Assembly (NCBI GenBank): GCA_902573045.1
Contig: CACGIB010000006.1
Location: 1 to 43,374 of the forward strand
DNA: 43,374 nt
DNA from: an uncultured Prochlorococcus sp.
Lineage (GTDB): Bacteria > Cyanobacteriota > Cyanobacteriia > PCC-6307 > Cyanobiaceae
Direction of reading: 5' to 3'
Part shown: in pieces, positions 1-9,491 of the stretch
Layout of the letters: every line of letters begins with the position of its first letter
How positions within the stretch are numbered: position 1 is the stretch's first letter
The notes under the pieces: generated by a model
The model's database searches: none
What the model was told of the DNA's origin: nothing
What the model saw: the letters and a program-made list of their open reading frames with translations, nothing else
Position numbers and translations under genes: made by a program

Positions 1-902
1 CTATAACCAACAATCTGTGGGATTCCATATAAAGCTAATTCCATATTAACTGTCCCAGATTTACAGAGAGCAATTTTAGTAAGCGAATAAATATAAGGCT
101 TTAATTTTGAACTATCTTTTTGAGAAATCACAAATCCTTTAACTTGATATTTTCTAAGGGCTTTTTTGAATATTTCATCAAAAGCTCTCCGACAGGAGGG
201 GATATAGACAACTAAACTTGGATATTTTTGTTGTAATTTTTTAGCCGATCGCATAAAAGTAGGTAATATATATCGCAATTCTTGAGATCTTGATGCGGGC
301 ATTAAAAGTATGATGTTTTGATTTGGGCGAAGGTTTAAAATAGTTCTGGCATCTTTCTTTAGAGGAAGTTTTTTAGTTAAATCAATCATTGGATGACCAA
401 CCCAAAAAACATTTCCGCCCCTCTTTTTGTAGAATGATGCTTCTTTCTTAAAAATTGCAAAAATCTTATCAGAAAACCTTATTAGGTTTGTTGTAGTATT
501 ATTACCAACCCTCCAAGCCCACTCTTGAGGAGCAATATAGTAAAAAATTGGAATTTTAGCCTTCGATCTTTTTAATTTAGTGCCAATTTTTATATTGGGT
601 CCCATATAGTCAATCAAAATTAAGCAATCAGGAGGATATTTTTTTATTAATTTGTAGAACCTTTTTTGAATTCTTATTGTTGGAATAATAAGAGGTAAAG
701 CCTCCCAAATTCCTATTGCACTGATTGATGTAGTATCTTGAAGAATTTTTACACCTTCTCTCTTCATTCTTTCCCCGCCTAATCCGCAAATTTCTAAATC
801 TATAGATTTTTTTTTAGCTTCATCTAATAATGCTTTTGATAACAAACTCCCGTGCAAATCTCCAGAGACTTCTCCAGTACTTATAAATATCTTTTTATTC
901 AT
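1..902 (-). CDS. lpxB: Lipid-A-disaccharide synthase LpxB (3' part beyond window)
   Basis: Glycosyltransferase that joins UDP-diacylglucosamine and lipid X to make the lipid A disaccharide at the inner membrane. Reverse translation from the ATG at 902-900 runs open to the window edge (about 300 codons). It begins MNKKIFISTGEVSGDLHG, the LpxB N-terminal signature, and continues with typical blocks such as LILIDYMGPN, YYIAPQEWAW, WVGHPMID and LLMPASRSQE, then ALCKSGTVNMELAL near the edge. The family is about 380-390 aa, so roughly 80-90 C-terminal residues are outside. Its ATG overlaps the lpxA stop (ATGA), indicating translational coupling as last gene of the lpxC-fabZ-lpxA-lpxB order. Confidence 0.95.
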   Translation of the reverse strand, partial: MNKKIFISTGEVSGDLHGSLLSKALLDEAKKKSIDLEICGLGGERMKREGVKILQDTTSISAIGIWEALPLIIPTIRIQKRFYKLIKKYPPDCLILIDYMGPNIKIGTKLKRSKAKIPIFYYIAPQEWAWRVGNNTTTNLIRFSDKIFAIFKKEASFYKKRGGNVFWVGHPMIDLTKKLPLKKDARTILNLRPNQNIILLMPASRSQELRYILPTFMRSAKKLQQKYPSLVVYIPSCRRAFDEIFKKALRKYQVKGFVISQKDSSKLKPYIYSLTKIALCKSGTVNMELALYGIPQIVGY

Positions 903-1741
903 ACATTCACTACAGGCATTGGTCCTCGTCTTTCTTTAGATATTGACTCTTTTAAAAACATACATAATTTCGAAGATGAAATATCTAATTCTCCTTTCAA
1001 TGCTTTTTCTAAAGAATTTGAAATCGCATCATTAGATTTAAAGATAAGATTCCAGTTGTTTTGAAGTAATTTAAAGTCAAACTCATCATTTTCCATCAAA
1101 CCACTTCTTTTAATTCCAATCCTATTTAATCCTCTCAATCTTCCTGGATGTCCTTCAGCTAAACAAAAAGGGGGGACATCTCTGTCTACTCTAGTCATTC
1201 CTCCGATCATTGCTAAATATCCAACATGTACAAATTGATGAATACCTAAACAGCCACCAATAATAGCTTTATCTTCAACCTTTACATGCCCTGCAACCTG
1301 GACACTATTTGATATGACTATACTATTTCCAAGTTCACAATTATGGCCTATGTGTGTGTAAGCCATTAATAAATTATTATTACCAATAATAGTCTTTTCT
1401 CCTTCATCAGTTGCCTTATTAATAGTTACACATTCTCTAAACGTATTACTATCGCCAATAATGACTTCAGTTGAAGCACCTTTATACTTAAGATCTTGGG
1501 GATCAAGACCTATAAAAACATTTGGGAAAATTTTATTATTGCTGCCAATTTTGGTTCTTCCAGTAATGACAGCATTCGGTCCAATTTCAGTTCCTTTGCC
1601 GATAGTCACGTTAGGACCGATAATCGCTCCTTGAGAGATGATTACTCCATCATCCAATTCGGCACTAGGATCAACAAAAGCGTTTGGATGAACTTTTACA
1701 TCAGTGAAGCTTGAATTTGGTTCAGTATTTTTATTCTCCAT
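899..1741 (-). CDS. lpxA: UDP-N-acetylglucosamine acyltransferase LpxA
   Basis: Transfers a 3-hydroxyacyl chain from ACP to UDP-GlcNAc, the first step of lipid A synthesis, in the cytosol. The protein is a left-handed beta-helix of hexapeptide repeats (VHPNAFVDPSAELDDGV and the following I/V-G-x-x-x-x units over the first ~190 residues), with the family motif GHNCELGN and the catalytic-type histidine in that region. A helical C-terminal domain follows. A TTG at 1753 would add four residues (MIRD) and overlap fabZ by 8 nt; I prefer the ATG at 1741, which starts just after the fabZ stop and gives 280 aa. The 3' end overlaps lpxB by 4 nt. Confidence 0.95.
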   Translation of the reverse strand: MENKNTEPNSSFTDVKVHPNAFVDPSAELDDGVIISQGAIIGPNVTIGKGTEIGPNAVITGRTKIGSNNKIFPNVFIGLDPQDLKYKGASTEVIIGDSNTFRECVTINKATDEGEKTIIGNNNLLMAYTHIGHNCELGNSIVISNSVQVAGHVKVEDKAIIGGCLGIHQFVHVGYLAMIGGMTRVDRDVPPFCLAEGHPGRLRGLNRIGIKRSGLMENDEFDFKLLQNNWNLIFKSNDAISNSLEKALKGELDISSSKLCMFLKESISKERRGPMPVVNV

Positions 1742-1745
1742 ATCC

Positions 1746-2204
1746 CTAATCAACTAATGAGAACATTAATTCTCCAGCACAAACCAACTTTCCATCGACG
1801 TGTACTTCACCTTTAACTTTGCCAAATCTTTGTCTTTTAATACTTAATAACTCACAAGAAATTATCAATTGATCTCCTGGCAAAACAGGTTTTCTGAATT
1901 TAACATTATTAATTCCTGCGAAGACGAAAAGTCCTTTAGGAAGATCAGACATTTGGGTTACAATTATCCCCCCAACTTGAGCCATAGATTCAACAATAAG
2001 AACTCCAGGCATTAAGGGCCTTTCAGGAAAGTGTCCTTGAAATTGAGGTTCATTTATAGTTACATTTTTTACTGCAACAGCTCGTTCTCCAGGAATATAT
2101 TCTATTACTTTATCCACGAGAGCAAATGGATATCTGTGTGGTAATAAACCTAGTATATTCTCTGAGGAAAGTTGATTTTTTTCACTGGATAATTTTTGTT
2201 CCAA
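1746..2204 (-). CDS. fabZ: 3-hydroxyacyl-[ACP] dehydratase FabZ
   Basis: Dehydrates 3-hydroxyacyl-ACP in type II fatty-acid elongation. The 152-aa protein has the hot-dog fold signatures: [12 protein letters not shown] with the catalytic His near residue 23, and the central-helix motif [15 protein letters not shown] with the catalytic Glu. The start is TTG; no ATG lies in frame between it and the preceding lpxC stop at 2223. It sits between lpxC and lpxA, the usual arrangement because 3-hydroxyacyl-ACP is shared between phospholipid and lipid A synthesis. Confidence 0.95.
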   Translation of the reverse strand: MEQKLSSEKNQLSSENILGLLPHRYPFALVDKVIEYIPGERAVAVKNVTINEPQFQGHFPERPLMPGVLIVESMAQVGGIIVTQMSDLPKGLFVFAGINNVKFRKPVLPGDQLIISCELLSIKRQRFGKVKGEVHVDGKLVCAGELMFSLVD

Positions 2205-2222
2205 AACAATTAAATAACAAAG

Positions 2223-3059
2223 TTAATTTTTTAGCGATGAGGCCAATAAAGCATTTAAGGAATGTGATCCTTTATAAACTAAAATTTGAGCCTTAGGTAA
2301 CCCTACCAAAGCCAAGTCCCCAATTAGGTCTAAAATTTTATGTCTTATTGGTTCATTATCAAATCTTAATGGTGGATTAACCCATAAATCACCATCGCAA
2401 ACAAGGGCATTTTCCAAACTACCTCCTTTTATTAACCCAAGTTCACTTAATTCTTGAAATTGATCCTTAAACCCAAATGTTCTCGCAGGAGCAATCATTT
2501 CAACGAAATTTTTTGGATTTAAATCAATCACAAAAGTTTGATTTCCAATTGCTTTATAGGGAAAACTTATGGTGGATATAATTGTAGTTTTTAAAGAAGG
2601 AGTTACTGCTATAACTGAGCCTTCTTTATTTAAAATTATTGATTTATTAATCTCACGAAAAAAGTTTTCTGGTTTAGGTGCCTTTTTTATCCCTACTTCT
2701 TCAAAAGCTCTAACCCACTGAATTGCTGATCCGTCTAAAAGCGGAATTTCTTTCCCATCGACCTCAATATGTATATAACTCAGCCCGCACCCAGCCATTG
2801 AAGATAATAAATGTTCGATTGTATACAAATTCCTACCCCCTAATTTTACTGCCGTACAAAGCATCGTACTTCCAATTAAGTCTTGAGATAGCTTAAAAAT
2901 CTTGTTGGGTTTATCCCTGAAAGAAACATAATATCCTTCTTTTTCATAAGAAGAAATTGTAACTCTTGTTTTTTCTCCACTATGCAGGCCTATACCTTCT
3001 CTGGATATAACACCAGCCAGGGTATAGCAAGAATCATAATTAGCAGGCCAAGAAAACAC
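2223..3059 (-). CDS. lpxC: UDP-3-O-acyl-N-acetylglucosamine deacetylase LpxC
   Basis: Zinc-dependent deacetylase, the committed step of lipid A synthesis. The 278-aa protein has the family blocks GIGLHSGEKTRVTI near the N-terminus, TIEHLLSSMAG (first zinc His), DGSAIQW, PARTFGF and RHKILDLIGDLAL (second zinc-binding His and Asp), then the late catalytic His in GSHSLNALL. It starts with GTG at 3059, directly next to the bamA stop codon at 3060-3062 with no spacer, so it is probably translationally coupled to bamA. It is slightly shorter than the ~300-aa E. coli protein but all active-site blocks are visible. Confidence 0.95.
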   Translation of the reverse strand: MFSWPANYDSCYTLAGVISREGIGLHSGEKTRVTISSYEKEGYYVSFRDKPNKIFKLSQDLIGSTMLCTAVKLGGRNLYTIEHLLSSMAGCGLSYIHIEVDGKEIPLLDGSAIQWVRAFEEVGIKKAPKPENFFREINKSIILNKEGSVIAVTPSLKTTIISTISFPYKAIGNQTFVIDLNPKNFVEMIAPARTFGFKDQFQELSELGLIKGGSLENALVCDGDLWVNPPLRFDNEPIRHKILDLIGDLALVGLPKAQILVYKGSHSLNALLASSLKN

Positions 3060-5183
3060 TTAAAACTTCCATCCAACTCCAAGTGTATATCTCCAATCTC
3101 CACTAAGTTCCTTACTAGCAACATCTAATCTTAATGGACCAATTGGCGTTTTAACCCCAACTCCCACACCAGGAGAATAACCTGAACCTGATTTCTGTAA
3201 TAATTTACCAGGTTTTCCGGGGACATCATCTTGAGAGCCTAAATCACTTCCTGCATCAACAAATAAAGCTCCAGATATCATTCTCCAAATAGGGAATCTA
3301 TACTCTACAGAGCCTTCAACAAAACTTTTACTTACAGCTAAATCACAAGATCCCCATCCTCTTACAGATGATGTACCTCCCAAACAAAATGATTCATAAG
3401 GAGGCAATTCCCCTAGAATAGTTCCAGCCTTAAATTGAAAACCAATAGCTTGAGAACAATCTTCGTTAGTTCGACATCCTTTTGTTAAATTAATAAATCT
3501 TGTTGGAATGAAAAATGCATATGAAGTCCTAATTCTATTAAATGTTGGGGAATCATTCCCCATTGAAACAAACTGTTCACTTGCAAGAGTTAATTTATTT
3601 CCTGAAGTTGGATTAACAGAATTATCTAAATTGTTCCTAGATGTACTTGTTATAAGACTAACTAAAGTATTTTCAGAGGGACATGAACCATCTTTTGATG
3701 TATATCCTATACAAATAATTTCACTAATATTACCAGTTGTAGGAGTCATATCACCATAAGGTTTTATATTTCCACTGCTATCAATCATGCTTACTTTTTT
3801 GAAGTTCATCCCAGCATTTACTCGCCATTTGGCGACCTTAAATGGATCTCCACCATTGAGAGGTCTCGAGAAAGCAAACCCGCCACCTTTCTTTTCTAAA
3901 ACTACTGAAGAGAATGAATCAGTACTTTCAGTTGTTAAATCATCAACTGCATAAAATCTTCCATTGTTATCACTTTTAAATTCTTGAGGATAGTCTCTAC
4001 TTAAAAAAACATTTGTTCTAAAAGAGGTTTTATGTTTGTCTCCCTTAATCCATGGATCGGATAAAGAAAAATTATATGTTGTTGAATATTCACCAAAATT
4101 TAAGTTGATATTAGTAGACCATGCCCTCCCTAGCGCATTCGATTCTTGCAAACCAACTGTGGCAAAGATACCTGAACTATTGCTATAACCAAGGCCGCCT
4201 GTTAATGATCCTGTTCTTTGTTCGCTCAAATCTAAAAAAATTATGACTTGACCAGGATTTGAATTATCAGGACCAAGAGATACCTTTACATCATCAAATA
4301 ATGATGTGGCGTAGAGTCGACCGATATCAGCTTCTAAAATATTTCGGTTGAATATTGTGCCAGGTTGTGATTTTAACTCTCTTTTTATGACCCAGTCTTT
4401 TGTTTTGCCTTTCCTAGGTTTTCCATCGATAAAAGATACACCATCAGAATCTGGGAATCTTAATTTTACATCAGATATTATGCCCTCAGAAACTTTTAAT
4501 ATCACTATTCCGTTCTCAGAGATTCTATCTGGTCCATTAACTCTAGCTAAAGAATAGCCCTCTTTTTTATAACGTTTTTTTATTATTTCTATCTTATTTT
4601 GAATTACATTTAGGTTAATAGTTGTTCCATAATAATTACTAAAAATATCATCTATATATTCATTAGAGATTACAGAGGTTATTGGTTTAATTTCAACTTT
4701 CTTCAAAATGGGATTAGGCACTACATTTACAATTAGCCTCACTCCTAATGGACCTTCTTGAGATTTTATTTTAACTCCTGAAAACCAACCACTAGCATAT
4801 ATTGCATTGAGGTCTTGATTTAAAATTCGATTATCAACAATACTTCCAGGCTTTATACTCATAGAATCATATGCGGCTAATTCAAGTTTTCTGCCTTCAG
4901 GATGATTTTCCCAGCCTTCAATAATTATTTCTGAGATAAGTACTCTTGATTTCTTAATATCATCATTATTTTCTGCTACAAGAAAATGGTTTTTCTCTTC
5001 TTTAAAATCAATCCCTTTAAAGAAACTATTGTTAATATTTGTTATTTCTAAGTTTTTAATTTTTTGCTCAAATTCATTTGGCAAATACTTAGCAGCCAGT
5101 TCTGAATTATTTGATATCAAAATCAAGGGTGAGCAGGTAACATTTATGAAAACCTTACTAAACTTTAAAAAATGTTTTTGCAT
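3060..5183 (-). CDS. bamA: Outer-membrane assembly factor BamA/Omp85
   Basis: Outer-membrane beta-barrel that inserts other beta-barrel proteins; the cyanobacterial relative of Toc75. The 707-aa product has an N-terminal hydrophobic stretch (about residues 10-25, a probable signal peptide), POTRA-like periplasmic repeats over roughly residues 80-320, and a C-terminal bacterial surface antigen barrel. Barrel motifs include GLGYSNSSGIFATVGLQE and the late VRGW block in SSVRGWGSCDLA; the protein ends in an aromatic residue (GVGWKF). It heads the run bamA-lpxC-fabZ-lpxA-lpxB, coupling barrel assembly with LPS synthesis. purC ends 41 nt upstream on the same strand. Confidence 0.94.
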   Translation of the reverse strand: MQKHFLKFSKVFINVTCSPLILISNNSELAAKYLPNEFEQKIKNLEITNINNSFFKGIDFKEEKNHFLVAENNDDIKKSRVLISEIIIEGWENHPEGRKLELAAYDSMSIKPGSIVDNRILNQDLNAIYASGWFSGVKIKSQEGPLGVRLIVNVVPNPILKKVEIKPITSVISNEYIDDIFSNYYGTTINLNVIQNKIEIIKKRYKKEGYSLARVNGPDRISENGIVILKVSEGIISDVKLRFPDSDGVSFIDGKPRKGKTKDWVIKRELKSQPGTIFNRNILEADIGRLYATSLFDDVKVSLGPDNSNPGQVIIFLDLSEQRTGSLTGGLGYSNSSGIFATVGLQESNALGRAWSTNINLNFGEYSTTYNFSLSDPWIKGDKHKTSFRTNVFLSRDYPQEFKSDNNGRFYAVDDLTTESTDSFSSVVLEKKGGGFAFSRPLNGGDPFKVAKWRVNAGMNFKKVSMIDSSGNIKPYGDMTPTTGNISEIICIGYTSKDGSCPSENTLVSLITSTSRNNLDNSVNPTSGNKLTLASEQFVSMGNDSPTFNRIRTSYAFFIPTRFINLTKGCRTNEDCSQAIGFQFKAGTILGELPPYESFCLGGTSSVRGWGSCDLAVSKSFVEGSVEYRFPIWRMISGALFVDAGSDLGSQDDVPGKPGKLLQKSGSGYSPGVGVGVKTPIGPLRLDVASKELSGDWRYTLGVGWKF

Positions 5184-5224
5184 TGTTCTTTCGATTAAGG
5201 TGAATAAATCATTATTTAATTCGG

Positions 5225-5953
5225 TTAAAGAAAATAGTTTATTCTTCGATTAATTTCACTATAAGCTTCAATTAGACCACCTAAATCATTTCTAAATAAG
5301 TCTTTGTCTAGGCTTACAATTGTATCATTTTTCTGAGTAAGATCCCACAATCTACAATTATCGGGACTTATTTCGTCCCCAAGAAGGATATTGTTTTTAA
5401 TATCAAAACCGAACTCTAACTTGAAATCTACAAGTTGAAGCTGAATATCTTTGAAAAATCTTGTCAGGATTACATTAATTTTTAAAGTTAAATCTATGAC
5501 TAAATCTAAATCATTAGAGCTTATTATATTCATTAATTCAATTCTATCTTTTGTAATTAGCGGATCATTAAGTTCATCACTTTTAAGATAGATATCAATT
5601 AACGGTTTTGCTAGAAAAGTTCCAGGTTTGATAGTAGTTTGTTTACACAAAGAACCATAAGCAGTGTTTCTTAGAACAATTTCTAATGGAATAACTTTTA
5701 TTTTCTTTGCAATCATTTTATTTTCATTCTTCATTTCAATAAAATGAGTAGGGATATTATTCTTTTGTAGAATCTCAAAAATTTTTGTACTTATTAAGCA
5801 ATTAAGTTTGCCCTTACCTTCAAATTTTTCTTTTTTCAATGCATTAAAAGCTGTAGCATCATCTTTAAATTCAATTATTACTTTATCTGAATCATTATGC
5901 GCAAAAACTTTTTTAGCTTTGCCTTCATAAATCAATTCATATTTATTATTCAT
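5225..5953 (-). CDS. purC: SAICAR synthetase PurC
   Basis: Phosphoribosylaminoimidazole-succinocarboxamide synthase, ATP-dependent addition of aspartate in purine synthesis. The 242-aa length is typical. It opens with YELIYEGKAKKVF (nucleotide-binding strand) and carries the family motifs LRNTAYGSLCK, VDFKLEFGFD and LGDEISPDNCRLWD. It is divergent from purD, separated by a 135-nt AT-rich gap that must hold both promoters. It precedes bamA on the same strand, so it may be transcribed with the envelope operon. Confidence 0.96.
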   Translation of the reverse strand: MNNKYELIYEGKAKKVFAHNDSDKVIIEFKDDATAFNALKKEKFEGKGKLNCLISTKIFEILQKNNIPTHFIEMKNENKMIAKKIKVIPLEIVLRNTAYGSLCKQTTIKPGTFLAKPLIDIYLKSDELNDPLITKDRIELMNIISSNDLDLVIDLTLKINVILTRFFKDIQLQLVDFKLEFGFDIKNNILLGDEISPDNCRLWDLTQKNDTIVSLDKDLFRNDLGGLIEAYSEINRRINYFL

Positions 5954-6088
5954 TAATTTAAAACCTCATTATGATTACTAAAAGTAATTTTTGTAATTAA
6001 CATATTCATAAGAGATCAACTTCAAATAAGTTTATTTTATCTTAACTAATTATTCATCTAAACCTTTTAACCCATAAAAAACAAATTT

Positions 6089-7420
6089 ATGAGTATTTAT
6101 TCACCAAGTTCTAAAAGTTTCATTAGATTAGAAAATATTTTAATAATTGGAAATGGGGGAAGAGAAAATTCTTTAGCTTGGGCTATTCAAAAAAATGAAT
6201 TAGTTAAAAAAATTTATTTAATTCCAGGTAACGCTGGATCAGAAAGAATAAATAAATGCGAAAAAATGGAAATTAATATAAATAATAAAAATGAATTAGC
6301 CGAAAAGCTTGATTTTTTAAAAATAGATTTAGTTGTAATAGGACCAGAAACACCTCTGGCAAATGGATTAGCTGATTTTCTACGCAAAAAAGATTTTAAA
6401 GTATTTGGCCCTGGTAAAGATGGAGCAAAATTGGAATCTAGTAAATCTTGGGCAAAGGAATTTATGCAAGATGCAGGTATTCCAACTGCAAACTTTTGGA
6501 AAGTCAATTCTTTAGAAGAAGCAAAAAAAATTATCCATTCATCATCAATTCCACTGGTAGTAAAAGCAGATGGTCTAGCTTCAGGAAAAGGTGTTTTTAT
6601 TCCAAATACAAAAGATGAATGCTTTAGAGCAGCCGAGTCAATTTTTAATGGAAGATTTGGGAACTCTGGTAATGTAGTTGTCCTAGAAGAGAAAATTCAG
6701 GGCCCAGAAGTTTCAGTGTTTGCTTTATGTGATGGAGAAAGATATGTATTACTTCCATCCGCCCAAGATCACAAAAGACTAAATGAGAAAGATAAAGGTC
6801 CAAATACTGGTGGGATGGGGGCTTATTCTCCTGCCCCATTATTAACAGAAAATTACCTTGATAGAATCATCAAAGAGATAATTGAACCTACAATAAATGA
6901 ACTAAATAAAAGAAATATTGAGTATAAAGGCGTAATTTATTTTGGGTTAATGATCACAAAATCTGGGCCCAAAGTTATAGAATATAACTGTAGATTTGGT
7001 GATCCAGAATGCCAAACAATAATGCCTTTGATGGATCAAAATTTTGTATTATTTTTAGAAAAATGCTCAATGGGAAATTTAACTGGTGATGAAAAAATTA
7101 GTACTCCTGATAAAGTCAGTGGCTGTGTAATAGCGACATCAAAAGGATATCCTCATGAATATAAAACTGGCTTTCCAATTAAAATAGGTAAGATTGATTT
7201 AAGTAATTGTCAAATTTTCGACTCAGGAACTTCTTTAAGTGAAAATGGGGAATTATTAACTGATGGGGGAAGAGTCTTAAGTATTGTCTGTCAAGATAGA
7301 GATTTCGATATGGTTTTTGAAAAAGCATACAAAAATTTAAGAGAAATTAATTTCCAGGGTATTTACTATAGAAATGACATAGGTCATCAAGTTAGAAAAA
7401 ACTTTTCAAAGGAGAAATAA
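6089..7420 (+). CDS. purD: Phosphoribosylamine-glycine ligase PurD
   Basis: ATP-grasp enzyme making glycinamide ribonucleotide in purine synthesis. Visible blocks: ILIIGNGGRENSLAWA near residue 17, VIGPETPLANGLADFLR, VVKADGLASGKGV (ATP-grasp), the signature FGDPECQTIMPLM, and TGGMGAYSPAP. At 443 aa it is slightly longer than the usual ~425, because of about 15 extra N-terminal residues before the conserved start. A later start is possible but no in-frame ATG lies just before ILIIG. It is followed by nblS after 4 nt, so the two are probably co-transcribed. Confidence 0.96.
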   Translation: MSIYSPSSKSFIRLENILIIGNGGRENSLAWAIQKNELVKKIYLIPGNAGSERINKCEKMEININNKNELAEKLDFLKIDLVVIGPETPLANGLADFLRKKDFKVFGPGKDGAKLESSKSWAKEFMQDAGIPTANFWKVNSLEEAKKIIHSSSIPLVVKADGLASGKGVFIPNTKDECFRAAESIFNGRFGNSGNVVVLEEKIQGPEVSVFALCDGERYVLLPSAQDHKRLNEKDKGPNTGGMGAYSPAPLLTENYLDRIIKEIIEPTINELNKRNIEYKGVIYFGLMITKSGPKVIEYNCRFGDPECQTIMPLMDQNFVLFLEKCSMGNLTGDEKISTPDKVSGCVIATSKGYPHEYKTGFPIKIGKIDLSNCQIFDSGTSLSENGELLTDGGRVLSIVCQDRDFDMVFEKAYKNLREINFQGIYYRNDIGHQVRKNFSKEK

Positions 7421-7424
7421 GCTT

Positions 7425-9491
7425 ATGGTTGATACCAATGGTCGAGAAAGTAGAGAATATAAAATCACTAATAATGAGGATATTAATAATAACTATTGGA
7501 TTAATAGACTCATAACTTGGTGGAGTGGGTTTAGTTTAAGAACAAAATTATTAGCAATAGCAACTCTTGTTGTAAGTCTCCTAATGACAGGAATAACTTT
7601 TTTCGCATTAAATAGTATTCAAAGAGATGCAGGAATGAATGATACAAGATATGCTCGAGATCTTGGCTTATTGCTATCTGGGAATGTCACAGAATTAGTT
7701 GCTAATAATCAAAAAAAAGAAATTTCGAATGTTGCTGAAAAGTTTTGGAGATCTAGCCGGAACCTACGTTATATATTTTTTACAGATGCTGAAGATATTG
7801 TTCAACTTGGAATACCGATAAGTGCAACACCGACAAGTTCAGATAGTCAGTTTCAGCTCACCCGCAGATTGAAACTACCCTCAGAATTGAAGAAAAGACC
7901 ACAATTTCCTCTAGTTAGACAGCATGCAACACCTCAAGGACAAGTAACTGACGTATTTGTACCAATGTTATGGAAAGGAAAATATCTTGGAACTTTAGCT
8001 TTGGGGGTTACTCCTAATAAAAAAGCATTAGCTAGTGCTGCACTAACAAGAGAAGTGACAATAGCAGTTTTTATCTCTATATGGGTTTTAGTAATACTTG
8101 GAGCTGTATTCAATGCATTAACTATCACTAGACCTGTAAGAGAGCTAGTAAGAGGTGTTAGGGAAATTTCAAGAGGAAACTTTAAATCTAGAATTTCTTT
8201 ACCTATGACAGGCGATCTAGGAGAACTCTTAAATGGATTTAACAGAATGGCCACGCAGTTAGAAAATTATGACGAGGCTAACATCGAAGAACTTAAAGCG
8301 GCTCAAATAAAGCAGCAATCTCTAATAGCTACAATGGCTGATGGTGCAATATTACTAGATTCAAAAGGAAGAATTGTACTTACTAATCCAACAGCCAAAA
8401 GATTATTTCGTTGGGAAGGAAGATTTTTAGAAGGTAAATATTTTTTAAATGAAATCCCCGAAATTTTATCTAATGACTTACATACAAATATCGAATCCAT
8501 TTTAAATAGGGAAAAAGAAAAGGACGATTTAAGGTTTAGCTTAGGAGAACCAGCTAGAACTTTACGAATTGTCTTGCAATCAGTTTTAGATACAAACAAA
8601 ATTGAATTAAAAGGAATTGCCGTAACAATCCAAGATTTAACAAGAGAAGTAGAACTAAATGCAGCCCAAAACAGATTTATTAGTAATGTTTCGCACGAAT
8701 TAAGGACACCACTTTTTAATATCAAAAGTTACGTAGAGACTTTACATGACTTAAAAGATCAGCTTTCTGATGAAGAACAAATAGAATTTTTAGGAATTGC
8801 AAATTCTGAGACTGACAGGTTAACAAGACTTGTGAATGATGTATTAGATTTATCAAGATTGGAGTCTGGGAAAATAATTCAACTGGAGCAAATGGACATA
8901 AAGCCAGCTATAGAGCAGACTCTTAGAAATTACAGGCTTAATGCTACAGAAAAAAATGTTTCATTAGCTCATGATATTGAAGAAACTATTCCTCCAATTC
9001 TTGGAAATTTTGATTTACTTTTACAAGTTTTCGATAATTTGCTGGGTAATGGATTGAAATTTAGTCCAAAAAACAGCACATTAATTATAAGAGCTTATAC
9101 TTGGCCAGATTCCTGTCCTGCTTACCCTCCAAGTAATAACAATGATGAAGCACCTCAGTGTGAGTTAGTTTCACCATTACCAAAAGTAAGAATTGAGATT
9201 GCTGATACAGGTTCAGGAATTTCTCAAGCTGATCAAGAAAAGATATTTGACAGATTTTATAGAGTAGAGAATGCAGTTCATACAGAGCAAGGGACTGGTT
9301 TAGGTTTGTCTATAGTGCGAGGAATAATTGAGAAACATGGTGGTGAAATTCGTATGGCTAGTGAATTAGGCGTAGGGACAACTTTTTGGTTTGATTTAGC
9401 TTTAGCACAATCTGATAAAGATGAATTATTGACAAAAGCTATTAACAACACAGATGCTTTTTCAGGTTCTGAAATTAGTGAAATTATCTAA
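7425..9491 (+). CDS. nblS: NblS/DspA (Hik33)-type sensor histidine kinase
   Basis: Membrane sensor kinase, the conserved cyanobacterial regulator of high-light and stress responses (known for the family). The 688-aa product shows a first membrane helix at about residues 42-66, an extracytoplasmic sensor segment to about 205, and a second helix at about 208-232. HAMP, PAS (about 290-400) and the dimerisation box NVSHELRTPL with phospho-acceptor His424 follow. The ATPase boxes are NLLGNGLKFSP, DTGSGIS and GTGLGLSI. It begins 4 nt after purD and its stop overlaps that of convergent kaiC. A proline- and asparagine-rich insert lies between the N and G1 boxes. Confidence 0.93.
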   Translation: MVDTNGRESREYKITNNEDINNNYWINRLITWWSGFSLRTKLLAIATLVVSLLMTGITFFALNSIQRDAGMNDTRYARDLGLLLSGNVTELVANNQKKEISNVAEKFWRSSRNLRYIFFTDAEDIVQLGIPISATPTSSDSQFQLTRRLKLPSELKKRPQFPLVRQHATPQGQVTDVFVPMLWKGKYLGTLALGVTPNKKALASAALTREVTIAVFISIWVLVILGAVFNALTITRPVRELVRGVREISRGNFKSRISLPMTGDLGELLNGFNRMATQLENYDEANIEELKAAQIKQQSLIATMADGAILLDSKGRIVLTNPTAKRLFRWEGRFLEGKYFLNEIPEILSNDLHTNIESILNREKEKDDLRFSLGEPARTLRIVLQSVLDTNKIELKGIAVTIQDLTREVELNAAQNRFISNVSHELRTPLFNIKSYVETLHDLKDQLSDEEQIEFLGIANSETDRLTRLVNDVLDLSRLESGKIIQLEQMDIKPAIEQTLRNYRLNATEKNVSLAHDIEETIPPILGNFDLLLQVFDNLLGNGLKFSPKNSTLIIRAYTWPDSCPAYPPSNNNDEAPQCELVSPLPKVRIEIADTGSGISQADQEKIFDRFYRVENAVHTEQGTGLGLSIVRGIIEKHGGEIRMASELGVGTTFWFDLALAQSDKDELLTKAINNTDAFSGSEISEII

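Noticed and set aside
3508..4557. Plus-strand ORFs inside bamA
   Set aside because: Shadows of the bamA reading frame; no ribosome site or recognizable domain.
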